Below, piece by piece: positions 8,159 through 17,410 of a stretch of DNA of 46,634 nucleotides. Made by a program: the position numbers and the translations under genes. The notes beneath the pieces were generated by a model. That model was not told the DNA's origin, did no database searches, and was given only the letters and a program-made list of their open reading frames with translations. How positions within the stretch are numbered: position 1 is the stretch's first letter; each line of letters opens with the position of its first letter. Source of the DNA: Phycisphaerae bacterium (lineage in GTDB: Bacteria > Planctomycetota > Phycisphaerae > SM23-33); the NCBI GenBank assembly GCA_016782885.1, contig JADHXQ010000028.1:1-46634 (forward strand), written 5' to 3'.

Positions 8159-10030
8159 ATGATCTTACGAACTCACCGGCTCACACTTACCGGAATTCTT
8201 GCACTATTTCTCGCGTCGGCGGTTTTCGCCGCCGAGTCCGCCGCGCCCGCCGGATTCCGCGTGCATAATCTCTTCCAGAGCAACATGGTCATTCAGCGGA
8301 CCAAACCTGTTGATGTATGGGGCTGGTCGACGCCCGGCGACAAGATCACGGTCACGTTTGCCGGCAAGACAGTCACCGGTACTACCGGTAAGGATGGCAC
8401 CTGGAAGGCCACGCTGCCCGCAATGGAAGCCAGCTCCAAACCCGCGACCATGACCATTGAAGGCAAGGACGGCAAGACCACGCTGGGTAACATTCTCATC
8501 GGCGACGTCTGGATCGCCGGTGGTCAAAGCAATATGGCGTTCAGGATCTCCGGGGTGGATGACGGGGACCTGGAAGTAGCTTCGGCGAAATTTCCTCAAA
8601 TCCGCCTGCTCACAATTCCCAAGATTTTCGGCCGGGAACTCAAGAAGAACTTCCCGCGCGCCGAGGAGTTCAGCCGCATATCCGGAGGAACCACCAGCGA
8701 CGGCGACTGGAAAATCTGCTCGCCGGAAACCGTCAGCGGTTTCTCCGCCATCGGCTACGTGATGGCGCGCAGGATTCACATGGCCACCCAGGTCCCGATC
8801 GGTATCATCAACACCTCGCGCGGTGGAACCACGGTGGAGGCCTGGACACCGGAGGCCCGGCTCAGGAAACAGGATGCTCCTGTCGTGAAAGAGTTGCTTG
8901 CAAGAAGCGACAAGAGAATCGCCGAGTTTGATCCAAAAGCGGAGCTCGCCAAACAGATCAAGAAGCACCAAGACAAAATCGCTCAGATGAAGAAGCAGGG
9001 GAAGAAGATCCCCGCCAGCATGAAGCCCCCCACCGGGCCGGTGAAGGACGGGTACCTGCATTCCCATCGTCCACCCGGGCATTGCTACGCCAGCGTGATT
9101 TCGCCGATCGCCGGGTTTGCCGTAAAGGGCGCCATCTTCCACCAGGGCTACAACAACTGCTTTAGTGGAGTGTGGGGCGCCACGATGTACCGCGCGGTAT
9201 TTCCGGAATTGATCCGCGGATGGCGTGAGGCGTTCAACGATTCACAAATGCCGTTCGGCATCCTGAGCCAGTGCACCGCGGGAAACGTGCAGCGGCTTGA
9301 TGATTTCCTCACACACATGAGAGACATCGGCGCGCGGATTCGCGAGGCCCAGTACCAGACGTTCCTGGAGTTCTACAATACCGGCGACAAGAACATCGGT
9401 TTCGCCAGCACCTACGACCTGCGTCATACTTCCTATCATCCGCGAGTGAAGATTCCCGCCGGGGAACGCATCGCGCGATGGGCACTGGCGACACAGTATG
9501 AAATGGAAGGCAAGTTCACCTGGATGCCGCCGATGATCAAAGAGATGAAAGTACAGGACGGCGCCATGCTTCTGACGTTTGACGGGAAAGGGGTCACTTC
9601 CGCGGGTGACGGTTCTCCCCTGGCCGGATTCGCCATCGCCGGCAAGGATATGAAGTTTCAGCCCGCTGAAGTCACGCACAAGGTCATTGGCAAGAAAGGC
9701 CGTAGAGTCCAGTATGACAATACGATCGTGATCTTGACCAGCCCGCTGGTGCCCGAACCCGTGAACTTCCGCTACGCGTGGGGGCGCAGTCCCATGGGCA
9801 ACATTCAGGCCAGGTACGGGCGCGTGCCGCTGGCGACGCAGCGCAGCGACAACTGGACGAATGCGGACCTTCTGAAGGCACTGACCGGCAAAGACGCGGA
9901 AGACCCCGGTCAGCTCAGCAGGGGCGAAGGTTACGCCTTTAGAGCCGCCCTGGAAAAAGAAGACCGGCGGCGCAAAATCGCCGAAGCCAAAGCAATTCTT
10001 GAGAAGGAGCAAAAGGACAGCGCAAAGTAA
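8159..10030 (+). CDS. Secreted sialate O-acetylesterase (SGNH/GDSL-like hydrolase)
   Basis: The 623-residue enzyme should remove O-acetyl groups from sialic acids or other acetylated sugars outside the cytoplasm. A signal peptide ends near AVFAAES. Residues 30-115 form a beta-rich N-terminal domain with the SASA-family signature NMVIQR and VWGWSTPGDKITV. The nucleophile is probably Ser124 in GGQSNM. Asp420 and His427 in DLRHTSYHP fit the catalytic Asp/His. FHQGYNN occupies the place where relatives usually have WYQGESN. A lysine-rich segment near residues 270-300 (KQIKKHQDKIAQMKKQGKK) looks like an inserted helix. The start at 8159 has GAAGG eight bases upstream and gives the signal peptide; the frame is open further upstream. 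It stands alone between long gaps. Family is firm, substrate inferred. Confidence 0.85.
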   Translation: MILRTHRLTLTGILALFLASAVFAAESAAPAGFRVHNLFQSNMVIQRTKPVDVWGWSTPGDKITVTFAGKTVTGTTGKDGTWKATLPAMEASSKPATMTIEGKDGKTTLGNILIGDVWIAGGQSNMAFRISGVDDGDLEVASAKFPQIRLLTIPKIFGRELKKNFPRAEEFSRISGGTTSDGDWKICSPETVSGFSAIGYVMARRIHMATQVPIGIINTSRGGTTVEAWTPEARLRKQDAPVVKELLARSDKRIAEFDPKAELAKQIKKHQDKIAQMKKQGKKIPASMKPPTGPVKDGYLHSHRPPGHCYASVISPIAGFAVKGAIFHQGYNNCFSGVWGATMYRAVFPELIRGWREAFNDSQMPFGILSQCTAGNVQRLDDFLTHMRDIGARIREAQYQTFLEFYNTGDKNIGFASTYDLRHTSYHPRVKIPAGERIARWALATQYEMEGKFTWMPPMIKEMKVQDGAMLLTFDGKGVTSAGDGSPLAGFAIAGKDMKFQPAEVTHKVIGKKGRRVQYDNTIVILTSPLVPEPVNFRYAWGRSPMGNIQARYGRVPLATQRSDNWTNADLLKALTGKDAEDPGQLSRGEGYAFRAALEKEDRRRKIAEAKAILEKEQKDSAK

Positions 10031-10143
10031 GGGGAACGAAAAACGGGTCCCGTCTTTGCCAAGCAGGCTGTTGCAGATTCTGATCGAGTTTTCCGACCTG
10101 CAGCGGTATAATGTCAGCCTTACGTCAGAAAGGATGCTGACAA

Positions 10144-10362
10144 TGGGTTTTATCTCCGCGAATCGAAGTCAATCTCATCTGTTCGGGTACCGACAGTCGC
10201 TTGATAGTGGCCGCTGATGTAACCGACGCACCGACCGATCAGCAGCAGTTCAGCCGACAGCATCCAAAGGTGGAGTCCAATCTCCCGGAAAACGCGGATC
10301 GCGCATATGTGGCCGATGCGGGCTACAACTGCCTGGTTGGCGGAGCGGGAAGACGCTCTTGA
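10144..10362 (+). pseudogene. Remnant of an IS1182-like transposase
   Basis: One frame through this non-coding gap reads SRLIVAADVTDAPTDQQQF and, about 30 residues later, AYVADAGYNC, then stops at 10360. The order LIVAAxVT..xxDxxQ..xxADAGY is that of the catalytic core of IS1182-type DDE transposases. There is no intact start, and the parts before and after are missing or in other frames. The 435-base gap (10031-10465) holds nothing else recognisable. Confidence 0.5.
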
Positions 10363-10465
10363 GACGACGAAGCCGCAGGCGAAGACGCTTGCCAACACAA
10401 CTCCCTTCTGGTGCAATACGAGTGACGATCAGGATTGTTTATGTCTCCCAGTCAGGAGTCTTGCT

Positions 10466-12310
10466 ATGAAACTGCGTGTGTCATCGATTCTTGCCGCCTT
10501 ATTCTGCATTACGCTTATTGCACCTGTGTGCCAGGCTGCCAAACCGGGGGCGGAGCTTGACGGTTTCCGCTGGAGTTTTCCCAGCACAGAGCCCATGCCG
10601 GAGAAACCCAGAAAAGGGGCGGTCTGCAAATCTGCCCTGGTTAAGGGCGATCCTAAAACGATTGACAACTTTACCGAAACGAGAAACTTCGGCGGCGATA
10701 AGGGCAAACGATACAAGGTCACCCTGCGATTCCGCGGCGTGGTCGAGCCGATGATGTACAAGGGTGGCGTTAAGGATGGCGAATACTTCTATATCGGCGG
10801 CCAACCGAACAACGGTACTTATAACACCTATAAGCTTGAGATCTCGTCGCCTAAGTCGTACTACTTTCTCAATCGCCGCGACCGGGTCGGCCACGACGTT
10901 TTCATGATCGACTACACCAGGACGATCGAGATCGACGGCGGCGCAACACTGACGATGTCGGGGGACGGTCAGAACGGTAAGATGATCGCGAACTTTAAGA
11001 AGCTCACCATCCCCGGAGTCCAGGAGAAGCCCTCTTACGGACAGTTCGCCCAGGTTAATGTGATCTCCGTCAAAGAGGTCGCCCCCGGCGCCGCGAAGGC
11101 TTCGTCAGACTGGGCGCCGGCGAAGAAGTCGATTGCCGATGTGCCAAATGCCAAAGGCCTGGCGGTCAGCGGGAGAACCCTGGAGATATTCCAGCATGGC
11201 GTGAAGAGCCAATGGGGATACGAAAAACCGCAGACAGACAGCTTCGTGGTGGTCCATCCGAAAATCAAACCCAAGGGCGCCGCGCCGCTTTATGTTGTTC
11301 TCCACTCGGCCGGTCACGATGTCTGGTCATGCGTCAGATGCACCGGCAGGGTCGGCAACCACGATATCTACCATTCGCCCGATAACTACTATGCGCTCTA
11401 CGTCGACTGCCGCGCCAACCGCGGCGACTGGTGGTGGGGCGGAATGCACGCTCGCGACAAGAACCTGACCAGGATGAACTCCGGCGGCGCCCCGAGGCCA
11501 GTCGAGCGCCGCGTGATCGACACGGTCAAGTGGGCGATCGAGAAATACCAGATCGATCCGAACCGCGTGTACCTGTGCGGGAATTCCATGGGCGGCAGCG
11601 GGACGCTTGGCATCGGGCTGCGTAACGGAGATATCTTCGCGGCGATCAAGGCGAACGTTCCGGCCGGTGTCGAACACGCGAGCCACCGCATGGGTTTCCC
11701 GCCGCACTCGCTTGCAAAAGGAGTCAAGCTGCCCGATCCGCCCGTGCTGATCGACTATTCGGCCCCGAACGACGGATGGTCCCGCGGACACGGGCGATTC
11801 GCCAAGGCCATGAACGATCGGAAATACTCGCTCCACTTCTACTGGGGACCGTTCGGGCATGCCAACAATCACGCGCAAATCATGAAGGTCAACGATCTGA
11901 TAAATTCGTTCGACTGGCTGGGCGTCAGGAAGAACGAGGCGTACGCTGTTTTCACCAACGCGTCGGGCAACAGCAAGCTCCCCTGGCCGGACAATCTTAG
12001 CGATCAGGCTCCAGGCCAGATCAATGCGTTTTTCCGGTGGAAGAATATCGCTGATACGAAGGACAACCTGGCGATGTCGATCTTCCTGCTCTCGGCGAAG
12101 GAACTGAAGACGAGCTTCGAGATTCCCAAAGAAGCGACCGCGGATGTGTCCCTGCGGCGGGTCCAGAATCTGAAGGCCAGGCCCGGCGAGGCGTTCAAGT
12201 GGACGTTCGGCGCCGCCAACGGTTCGGTCAAAACCGACCCCGCCGGGCTCATCACGATCCGGAGTCTCAAGATCACCGCGGATCCGGCAACTCTGACGGT
12301 CAACAGATGA
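10466..12310 (+). CDS. Secreted alpha/beta-hydrolase esterase with extra N-terminal domain
   Basis: The 614-residue protein begins with a signal peptide (ends near CQAAK). Residues about 60-190 form an unrecognised beta-rich domain (YKVTLRFRGVVEPMMYKGG, then YFYIGGQPNNGTYNTYKLE), possibly carbohydrate-binding. The C-terminal half is an alpha/beta hydrolase: LYVVLHSAG near the oxyanion strand, the nucleophile elbow GNSMGG with Ser374, a likely acid in SAPNDGWSRGH, and a likely catalytic His in GPFGHANNHAQ. This resembles PHB-depolymerase/feruloyl-esterase-type enzymes. Carbohydrate ester cleavage is inferred from context. The ATG at 10466 has AGGAG seven bases upstream and a clean signal peptide; a longer frame back to 10307 runs through the transposase remnant and is rejected. 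Confidence 0.75.
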   Translation: MKLRVSSILAALFCITLIAPVCQAAKPGAELDGFRWSFPSTEPMPEKPRKGAVCKSALVKGDPKTIDNFTETRNFGGDKGKRYKVTLRFRGVVEPMMYKGGVKDGEYFYIGGQPNNGTYNTYKLEISSPKSYYFLNRRDRVGHDVFMIDYTRTIEIDGGATLTMSGDGQNGKMIANFKKLTIPGVQEKPSYGQFAQVNVISVKEVAPGAAKASSDWAPAKKSIADVPNAKGLAVSGRTLEIFQHGVKSQWGYEKPQTDSFVVVHPKIKPKGAAPLYVVLHSAGHDVWSCVRCTGRVGNHDIYHSPDNYYALYVDCRANRGDWWWGGMHARDKNLTRMNSGGAPRPVERRVIDTVKWAIEKYQIDPNRVYLCGNSMGGSGTLGIGLRNGDIFAAIKANVPAGVEHASHRMGFPPHSLAKGVKLPDPPVLIDYSAPNDGWSRGHGRFAKAMNDRKYSLHFYWGPFGHANNHAQIMKVNDLINSFDWLGVRKNEAYAVFTNASGNSKLPWPDNLSDQAPGQINAFFRWKNIADTKDNLAMSIFLLSAKELKTSFEIPKEATADVSLRRVQNLKARPGEAFKWTFGAANGSVKTDPAGLITIRSLKITADPATLTVNR

Positions 12311-12599
12311 ACCCGGTCCGGCGGGCATCCCGCAGGGCAATCGTATCTAATCTAATCCAATCTAAAAATCTTATGGGAGTTCGCGAAAAACATGGTGAAA
12401 TATCCGGGCGAACTGCCCTGGGACGACTGAATCAGCCGTCGGATTGTCGAATCTCGCCCTTGACTGAGCCCGGATCGGGTGTTATTTTGCCTGTAATCGG
12501 CTCGGGGACGGTCTCTGGGCCTAAACGAACCCGCGAAACGGGCCAAACGGATGCGCCAGGTGAGAAACAGGGCGGACGTGGAGGGGTGTGCGACCGCCA

Positions 12600-12742
12600 G
12601 CCGCCGCCCCCGTCCCCCAACCCCTCACTCCCGGCTTGTCCTGTCGCAGATCCTGCTTGTCCCGAGCACGCCGAAGGGAGTAGAGTCGAAGGGGGCTCTG
12701 CCGAAGTGGTCGCCAACGCACGCTCGCGCGGAATCAAATTCT
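12600..12742. repeat. Dispersed intergenic repeat, copy B, with internal insertion
   Basis: It contains CCAACCCCTCACTCCCGG and, further on, CGCACGCTCGCGCGGAATCAAAT, the counterparts of copy A at 8071-8131. Between them sits an extra block including TTGTCCCGAGCACGCCGAAG and GAGTCGAAGGGGGC, which looks like another repeat family. The 529-base gap 12311-12839 holds no gene. It also carries AGGGCAATCGTATCTAA near 12340, similar to a motif at 46498. Confidence 0.4.
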
Positions 12743-12839
12743 CTTTTTCGTTGGCGTTTTGAACCACGAATGGACACTAATAAACACTGATTTACTGATT
12801 ACAACGGATGCAGCGACCTTCTTGAAGGAGTAAGTTTGT

Positions 12840-13859
12840 ATGAGACAAGCAGTTATGCCCGCTCCGGGCAAGATTGAGTTTAATGACGCCCAGGTTCCCG
12901 CCGCCGGGAAGGGGCAGGTTCAAATCGAGGTTAAGCGGATCGGTGTTTGCGGTTCGGATATTCACGTGTTTCACGGGAAACACCCGTTTGTGAGCTATCC
13001 GCTTATACAGGGGCACGAGTTTTCCGGCGTGATATCGAGCATTGGCGAGGGTGTCGAGGGGGTTTCCATCGGCGATAAGGTCACGGCGACTCCGCAGGAA
13101 GTTTGCGGCGTGTGTCCGCCGTGCAGGCGCGGGCAGTATAACGCGTGCGAAGAACTGAAAGTGCGGGGGTTCCAGGCTTTCGGTTGCGCCCAGGACTATT
13201 TTGTCACCGAGATCGAAAAGCTGGTCAAACTTCCGGATGACTTTACGTTCGAGCAGGGAGCTTTCGTTGAGCCTGTCGCGGTGGCGGTGCATTCGACGGG
13301 TCGTTTTGGCGATCTGACGGGTAAGAATGTCGTTGTCGCGGGCGCCGGTACTATCGGTAATTTTGTCGCACAGGCCTGCACGAGCCGCGGGGCCGGAAAT
13401 GTATTGATTACAGATATCAGCGAATTCCGTCTTGCAAAGGCCCGGGAAGTCGGGATCGAGCTTACCTGCAATGTCACCAAAGAGTCGCTGAAAGATGCGG
13501 CGGAAAGGGTGTTTGGTGATGAGGGGTTCGAGGTCGGTATGGAAGTTACCGGCGCCGAAGCCAGTTTGACATCTCTGGTCGCCAATATCGGCAAGGGCGG
13601 GACGCTTCTTGTTATCGGTGTTTACGGCGACAAGCCGAAGGTTGACATGTCCGTCGTTTGCGAGCATGAGTTGAACCTCAAGGGTTCGATGATGTACAGG
13701 CATGACGACTGGGTGCAGGCCGTCGAGTGGATCGCCTCGGGCGAGGTCAAGACCGAACCGCTGGTCTCGGAGCATTTTGCGTTTGAAGATTATCTCGACG
13801 CTTATAAATTTATCGAAGAAAAGGGCGAAAAATCTATGAAAGTAATGGTGGACATGTAA
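12840..13859 (+). CDS. Zinc-dependent medium-chain alcohol/polyol dehydrogenase
   Basis: The 339-residue cytoplasmic enzyme of the MDR superfamily should interconvert an alcohol and a ketone or aldehyde with NAD(P). Catalytic zinc ligands are visible as Cys37 (GVCGSD) and His59-Glu60 (GHE). The structural zinc loop has Cys89, Cys92, Cys95 and Cys103. The nucleotide-binding fold shows VVVAGAGTIGNFVAQ near residue 165. Length and layout match sorbitol, threonine and galactitol dehydrogenases. AAGGAG lies nine bases before the ATG. It is the first gene of the cluster running to 19942, with 42 bases to the aldo/keto reductase. Context suggests a step in deoxy-sugar or polyol conversion. The substrate cannot be read from the sequence. 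Confidence 0.85.
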   Translation: MRQAVMPAPGKIEFNDAQVPAAGKGQVQIEVKRIGVCGSDIHVFHGKHPFVSYPLIQGHEFSGVISSIGEGVEGVSIGDKVTATPQEVCGVCPPCRRGQYNACEELKVRGFQAFGCAQDYFVTEIEKLVKLPDDFTFEQGAFVEPVAVAVHSTGRFGDLTGKNVVVAGAGTIGNFVAQACTSRGAGNVLITDISEFRLAKAREVGIELTCNVTKESLKDAAERVFGDEGFEVGMEVTGAEASLTSLVANIGKGGTLLVIGVYGDKPKVDMSVVCEHELNLKGSMMYRHDDWVQAVEWIASGEVKTEPLVSEHFAFEDYLDAYKFIEEKGEKSMKVMVDM

Positions 13860-13901
13860 AAACCCCGGCGGGTTCTTACATAAGAATGAAAAGGATATAT
13901 T

Positions 13902-15068
13902 ATGGCACAGGCGATTGAACCGGTTTTATTTGACAAGAGCGTTGAGGGGATTGATCCCGCCACTGTCGGGCAAGTTACGCTTTCCAGTGGGAAGATTATG
14001 CCCGTTGCGGCGTTTGGCACTTTCCATTCGGATTGGGCGCAGGACTATATGAAAGACGCCACGCTGGAAGCTATTCGCCTTGGATGGCGCCATATTGATA
14101 CGGCCAGGGCATACGAGAATGAAGAGGTTGTCGGCGAGGCTATTCGCCAGGCTGTCAAGGAAGGGTATATCTCTTCTGCTGACGATCTGTTCATTACGGG
14201 TAAGCTTTGGAACGGGCATATGAGCCCTGAGGATGTTGCTCCCGCGATGGATTCCACACTCAAGGCCCTTGGCGTCGACAAGATCGATTTGTATTTGAAT
14301 CACTGGCCTTGGCCTAACGTTCATACACCGGGCTGCGCGGGCGATCATCGCAATCCGGACGCCGTGCCTTATATTCACGATGCGTTCATGGAGACGTGGG
14401 GCGAGATCGTCAAGTTGAAAAAGGCCGGTAAGACCGTTGATATCGGAACCTCGAATCATACCGAGGCGTGTCTTAAGCTGCTTCTGGCCGATGTCGCCGC
14501 GGATGAGCGTCCGGTATGCAATCAGATGGAAATGCATCCGCTGATGCAGCAGACTCTCCTTCGCGGGTATATGGAATCGGAAGGCATCGTCTGCACCGGG
14601 TACATGTCGCTTGGTTCGCCGAAGCGTCCCAGCCGCGACACGTTCAAGGAGCACCGGGCCGATCTGATGGATCCGGTTATTCAGTCTATCGCCGCGGAAC
14701 TTGGCGTATCTCCGGCGAGGGTTTCCCTCAGTTGGGCGGTTCAGCGTGAAAACAAGAGCGGCGGGTTTGTGGCGATGGCTGCGCGGTCGGACTGGATCGT
14801 TGAGAATCTCAGAGCGGCAAGTGAAGATCTGCTTTCGGATGAGCAGTTGCTCAGGATATCAGGTGACGGCAGCGAAGCTAATCCCGGTATTGACGCCAAT
14901 AACCGTTTGATATGGGGGCAGGTGTTCCTGTGGCCCGAGGCTGACGGCGACTGGCGGATTCTGTGGGACGACAGCCAGGTGTTTAAGACTCGCGCCGATT
15001 ACCAGAAGTTCAAAGCGGCGTTTAACGAATACGACAAGGTGAAAAAGGAAACTGCGTTCAGAGGATAG
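13902..15068 (+). CDS. Aldo/keto reductase
   Basis: The 388-residue cytoplasmic oxidoreductase has the full AKR tetrad: Asp66 and Tyr71 in HIDTARAYENE, Lys101 in ITGKLW, and His134 in YLNHWPWP. The barrel order is typical (AFGTFHSD early, DIGTSNHT, CNQMEMHP, SLSWAVQR later). It is longer than the usual 280-330 residues, with an extra C-terminal region after residue 320 that is rich in Trp (WRILWDD). An L-fucose or other aldose 1-dehydrogenase role is conceivable, because some AKRs do this and a mutarotase gene follows two bases later. That is inference. The stop at 15068 and the next ATG at 15071 are nearly adjacent, so the two proteins are probably made in step. Confidence 0.85.
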   Translation: MAQAIEPVLFDKSVEGIDPATVGQVTLSSGKIMPVAAFGTFHSDWAQDYMKDATLEAIRLGWRHIDTARAYENEEVVGEAIRQAVKEGYISSADDLFITGKLWNGHMSPEDVAPAMDSTLKALGVDKIDLYLNHWPWPNVHTPGCAGDHRNPDAVPYIHDAFMETWGEIVKLKKAGKTVDIGTSNHTEACLKLLLADVAADERPVCNQMEMHPLMQQTLLRGYMESEGIVCTGYMSLGSPKRPSRDTFKEHRADLMDPVIQSIAAELGVSPARVSLSWAVQRENKSGGFVAMAARSDWIVENLRAASEDLLSDEQLLRISGDGSEANPGIDANNRLIWGQVFLWPEADGDWRILWDDSQVFKTRADYQKFKAAFNEYDKVKKETAFRG

Positions 15069-15070
15069 GC

Positions 15071-15490
15071 ATGAAAGAAGTTGGTATGATAAACGGGCAA
15101 ATTGATTCGGCGCTGAACAGGCAGGGGCATATGGACCTGATGATGGTTGTCGACGCGGGATTTCCGTGTCCGGATCACGTCGAGCTTATCGATATCGCGT
15201 TGTCCGAGGGCGTGCCCGAGATACTTGATGTCCTTGCCGAATTGAACAAGGTGCATTCGGTCGAGAAGATTGTTATCGCCCGGGAGACGCAGGACCACAA
15301 TCCGACGTATTTTGGGAAGGCGTCCAAGGCGTTCGGGGATGATGTGGAAATCGAAGTTATTCCGCATAGTGAATTCAAGGAGCGCAGCCAGGGTGTTAAG
15401 ACGATCGTCAGGACCGGTGATTTTACGGCGTGGGGTAATGTTATGCTTGTATCGGGCGCCGGGGATCGGTGGCGGATCGAGAAGAAGTGA
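15071..15490 (+). CDS. RbsD/FucU-family sugar mutarotase
   Basis: The 139-residue protein interconverts anomers or ring forms of a sugar, making it available to the next enzyme. It has the RbsD/FucU core: GHMD with His20 at the family's catalytic position, VVDAGFPCP, a middle segment VEKIVIARET, and the C-terminal VRTGDFTAWGNVMLVSG. DAGFP and the TG....N..L.SG ending are closer to RbsD (D-ribose pyranase) than to FucU. The neighbours point to fucose or a related sugar, so the gene name is left open. The ribosome site AGAGGA lies in the last codons of the aldo/keto reductase gene. Confidence 0.8.
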   Translation: MKEVGMINGQIDSALNRQGHMDLMMVVDAGFPCPDHVELIDIALSEGVPEILDVLAELNKVHSVEKIVIARETQDHNPTYFGKASKAFGDDVEIEVIPHSEFKERSQGVKTIVRTGDFTAWGNVMLVSGAGDRWRIEKK

Positions 15491-15608
15491 AGCAAAAATG
15501 GCGAGACGTAATGCGTGTGATTCGCCGCAATTTTTGTTAGTCTTTTCTGTTTGTGCGAATGACTAGAAAACAGGTGAATATTAACCAGTTAAAGAAAGCC
15601 AGGTGTGA

Positions 15609-17333
15609 ATGATGGGTGATATGTTCGCGAATCTATTTGATGGTTTTTCCGACGCCACCATTTCAACGACAGATACGATAATTGTGGTTGCTTACCTGCT
15701 GGGCATTATGGTTGTCGGTATTTGGGCGGGATACAAGAGACATACTTCCTCGGATCAGTTTTTCCTTGCAGGCAGATCGCTCAGGTGGCCTATTATTGGT
15801 ACGGGCTTGTTCTGTGCGAATATTTCCACGATCCACCTTGTGGGACTGGCGTCGTCAGGTTACAAGAACGGCCTGGTCATAGGTAATTTCGAGTGGATGG
15901 CGGGCTTTTGCCTGATCCTTCTGGGGATCGTATTCGCCCCGTTCTATTTCCGCAACAAGATCAGCACGCTTCCAGAGTATATTGAAAAGCGCTATGGCGC
16001 CGGACCGAGGATGTTCCTGGCGTTTATTTTTATCATGTCGGCGCTGCTGATTCATATTGGCATCAGTCTTTATGCCGGAGCCGCGGTTCTCGAGGAATTC
16101 TTTGGTATACCATACATGGCGTCGATCATCATAATTGCTGTTATTACGGCGATATACACAATTGTCGGGGGATTGAAGGCCGTCATGGTGACAGACGCGG
16201 TCCAGGCGGTTCTTTTGCTGGCGGGGGCGGCAATTCTTACAGGTTTCGGTATTTACGAACTTCACGTGCATGGTATTGACAGTTGGGCGGCTTTTAAAGC
16301 CGCCTGTAGACCGGACCAGTTGAGTATGGTTCAGCAGATAGGATTATCAAAAGAAGCGGTGGCGGCTGCATCCGCCGCGGCGGCCGAGGCAGGCAGGGAA
16401 GCGCCGATGTTTGCTCTTAATGAGTTCTCCTGGTTTTCGATCCTGTTCGGTTATCCCGTGCTGGGTATATGGTACTGGTGTACGGACCAGACTATCGTGC
16501 AGAAGGTTCTCGCCGCAAAAACCGAGAAGGATGGTCGTGACGGCGCCATATTCGCCGGTTTCCTGAAGATCTTACCGGTCTTCCTTATGGTGCTTCCAGG
16601 CGTGATCGCTTACGTACTATTCAAGCAGGAAATCGGCGAGGATAACGACAGGACCTTAATGGTCATGATGGGCCTGCTCCCGACGGGTATCAAGGGGCTG
16701 ATGGCCGCCGGGCTTCTGGCGGCGCTTATGAGTACTATTGAGGCGGCGCTGAATAGCACCGCGACACTGACCTCCGAAGACATAGTAAAGCGTTTGCGCC
16801 CCAACATATCGGACGCAGCCCTGGTGTTGATCGGCCGCGTCACCGCTGGGATTGTCGTGGTGCTTGCTATGCTCTGGTCGACGCAGGGCGGTAAGTTCGG
16901 CAGCATATTTGAGGCGATTAACAAGATTCCGATGGCGTTTGCACCTGGTATAACAGCGGTGTTCCTGTGGGGCGTGTTCTGGCCGCGTGGAAACAAGCAG
17001 GGTGCGATGGCGGCGATGGTTTTCAACGTGATTGTCGGTTTCATTTATCTGGCTGTCGACATTCCTCTAATCGGCGACAAGATGCTTATCGCTCACGGAC
17101 TGGGTATTCCGTTCATGCAAGTGGGCGTTTATCTCTTCCTGCTTTCCAGTGTGGTCTATTTTGTTGTAAGTTTGGCGACCCCGGTTCCGGCGAAGGCGCA
17201 AACCGAAAACCTTTGCTGGACTCGTCCGCTGGATGCTCTTCGCGGTAAGATGCAAGGTACGATTACCGATCCGCGTGTAATGGCCGGGATCTTGTTTGCT
17301 GTTTTGGCCGTGCTTTACGTTATTCTGCACTAG
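15609..17333 (+). CDS. Sodium/solute symporter (SSS family)
   Basis: The 574-residue inner-membrane protein imports a solute, here probably a sugar, with sodium. The N-terminal part is diagnostic: a first membrane segment (IVVAYLLGIMVVGIWAGY), then SSDQFFLAGRSLRWPIIG, ISTIHLVGLASSGY and STLPEYIEKRYG. About 13 hydrophobic segments follow, including GIKGLMAAGLLAALMSTIEA with the Ser/Thr-rich turn typical of the family. It ends on a membrane segment. ATG codons at 15609 and 15612 are both possible; AGG lies just upstream. It follows the mutarotase after 118 AT-richer bases and precedes the GH95 gene, which supports uptake of the sugar released by that enzyme. Confidence 0.9.
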   Translation: MMGDMFANLFDGFSDATISTTDTIIVVAYLLGIMVVGIWAGYKRHTSSDQFFLAGRSLRWPIIGTGLFCANISTIHLVGLASSGYKNGLVIGNFEWMAGFCLILLGIVFAPFYFRNKISTLPEYIEKRYGAGPRMFLAFIFIMSALLIHIGISLYAGAAVLEEFFGIPYMASIIIIAVITAIYTIVGGLKAVMVTDAVQAVLLLAGAAILTGFGIYELHVHGIDSWAAFKAACRPDQLSMVQQIGLSKEAVAAASAAAAEAGREAPMFALNEFSWFSILFGYPVLGIWYWCTDQTIVQKVLAAKTEKDGRDGAIFAGFLKILPVFLMVLPGVIAYVLFKQEIGEDNDRTLMVMMGLLPTGIKGLMAAGLLAALMSTIEAALNSTATLTSEDIVKRLRPNISDAALVLIGRVTAGIVVVLAMLWSTQGGKFGSIFEAINKIPMAFAPGITAVFLWGVFWPRGNKQGAMAAMVFNVIVGFIYLAVDIPLIGDKMLIAHGLGIPFMQVGVYLFLLSSVVYFVVSLATPVPAKAQTENLCWTRPLDALRGKMQGTITDPRVMAGILFAVLAVLYVILH

Positions 17334-17410
17334 GAAAAACAATTACTGATTACTAATTTTGGATACGGCTTGACGGTTGAAGCCATTGTAAGTTTTGAAA
17401 GGGCTTTGTT

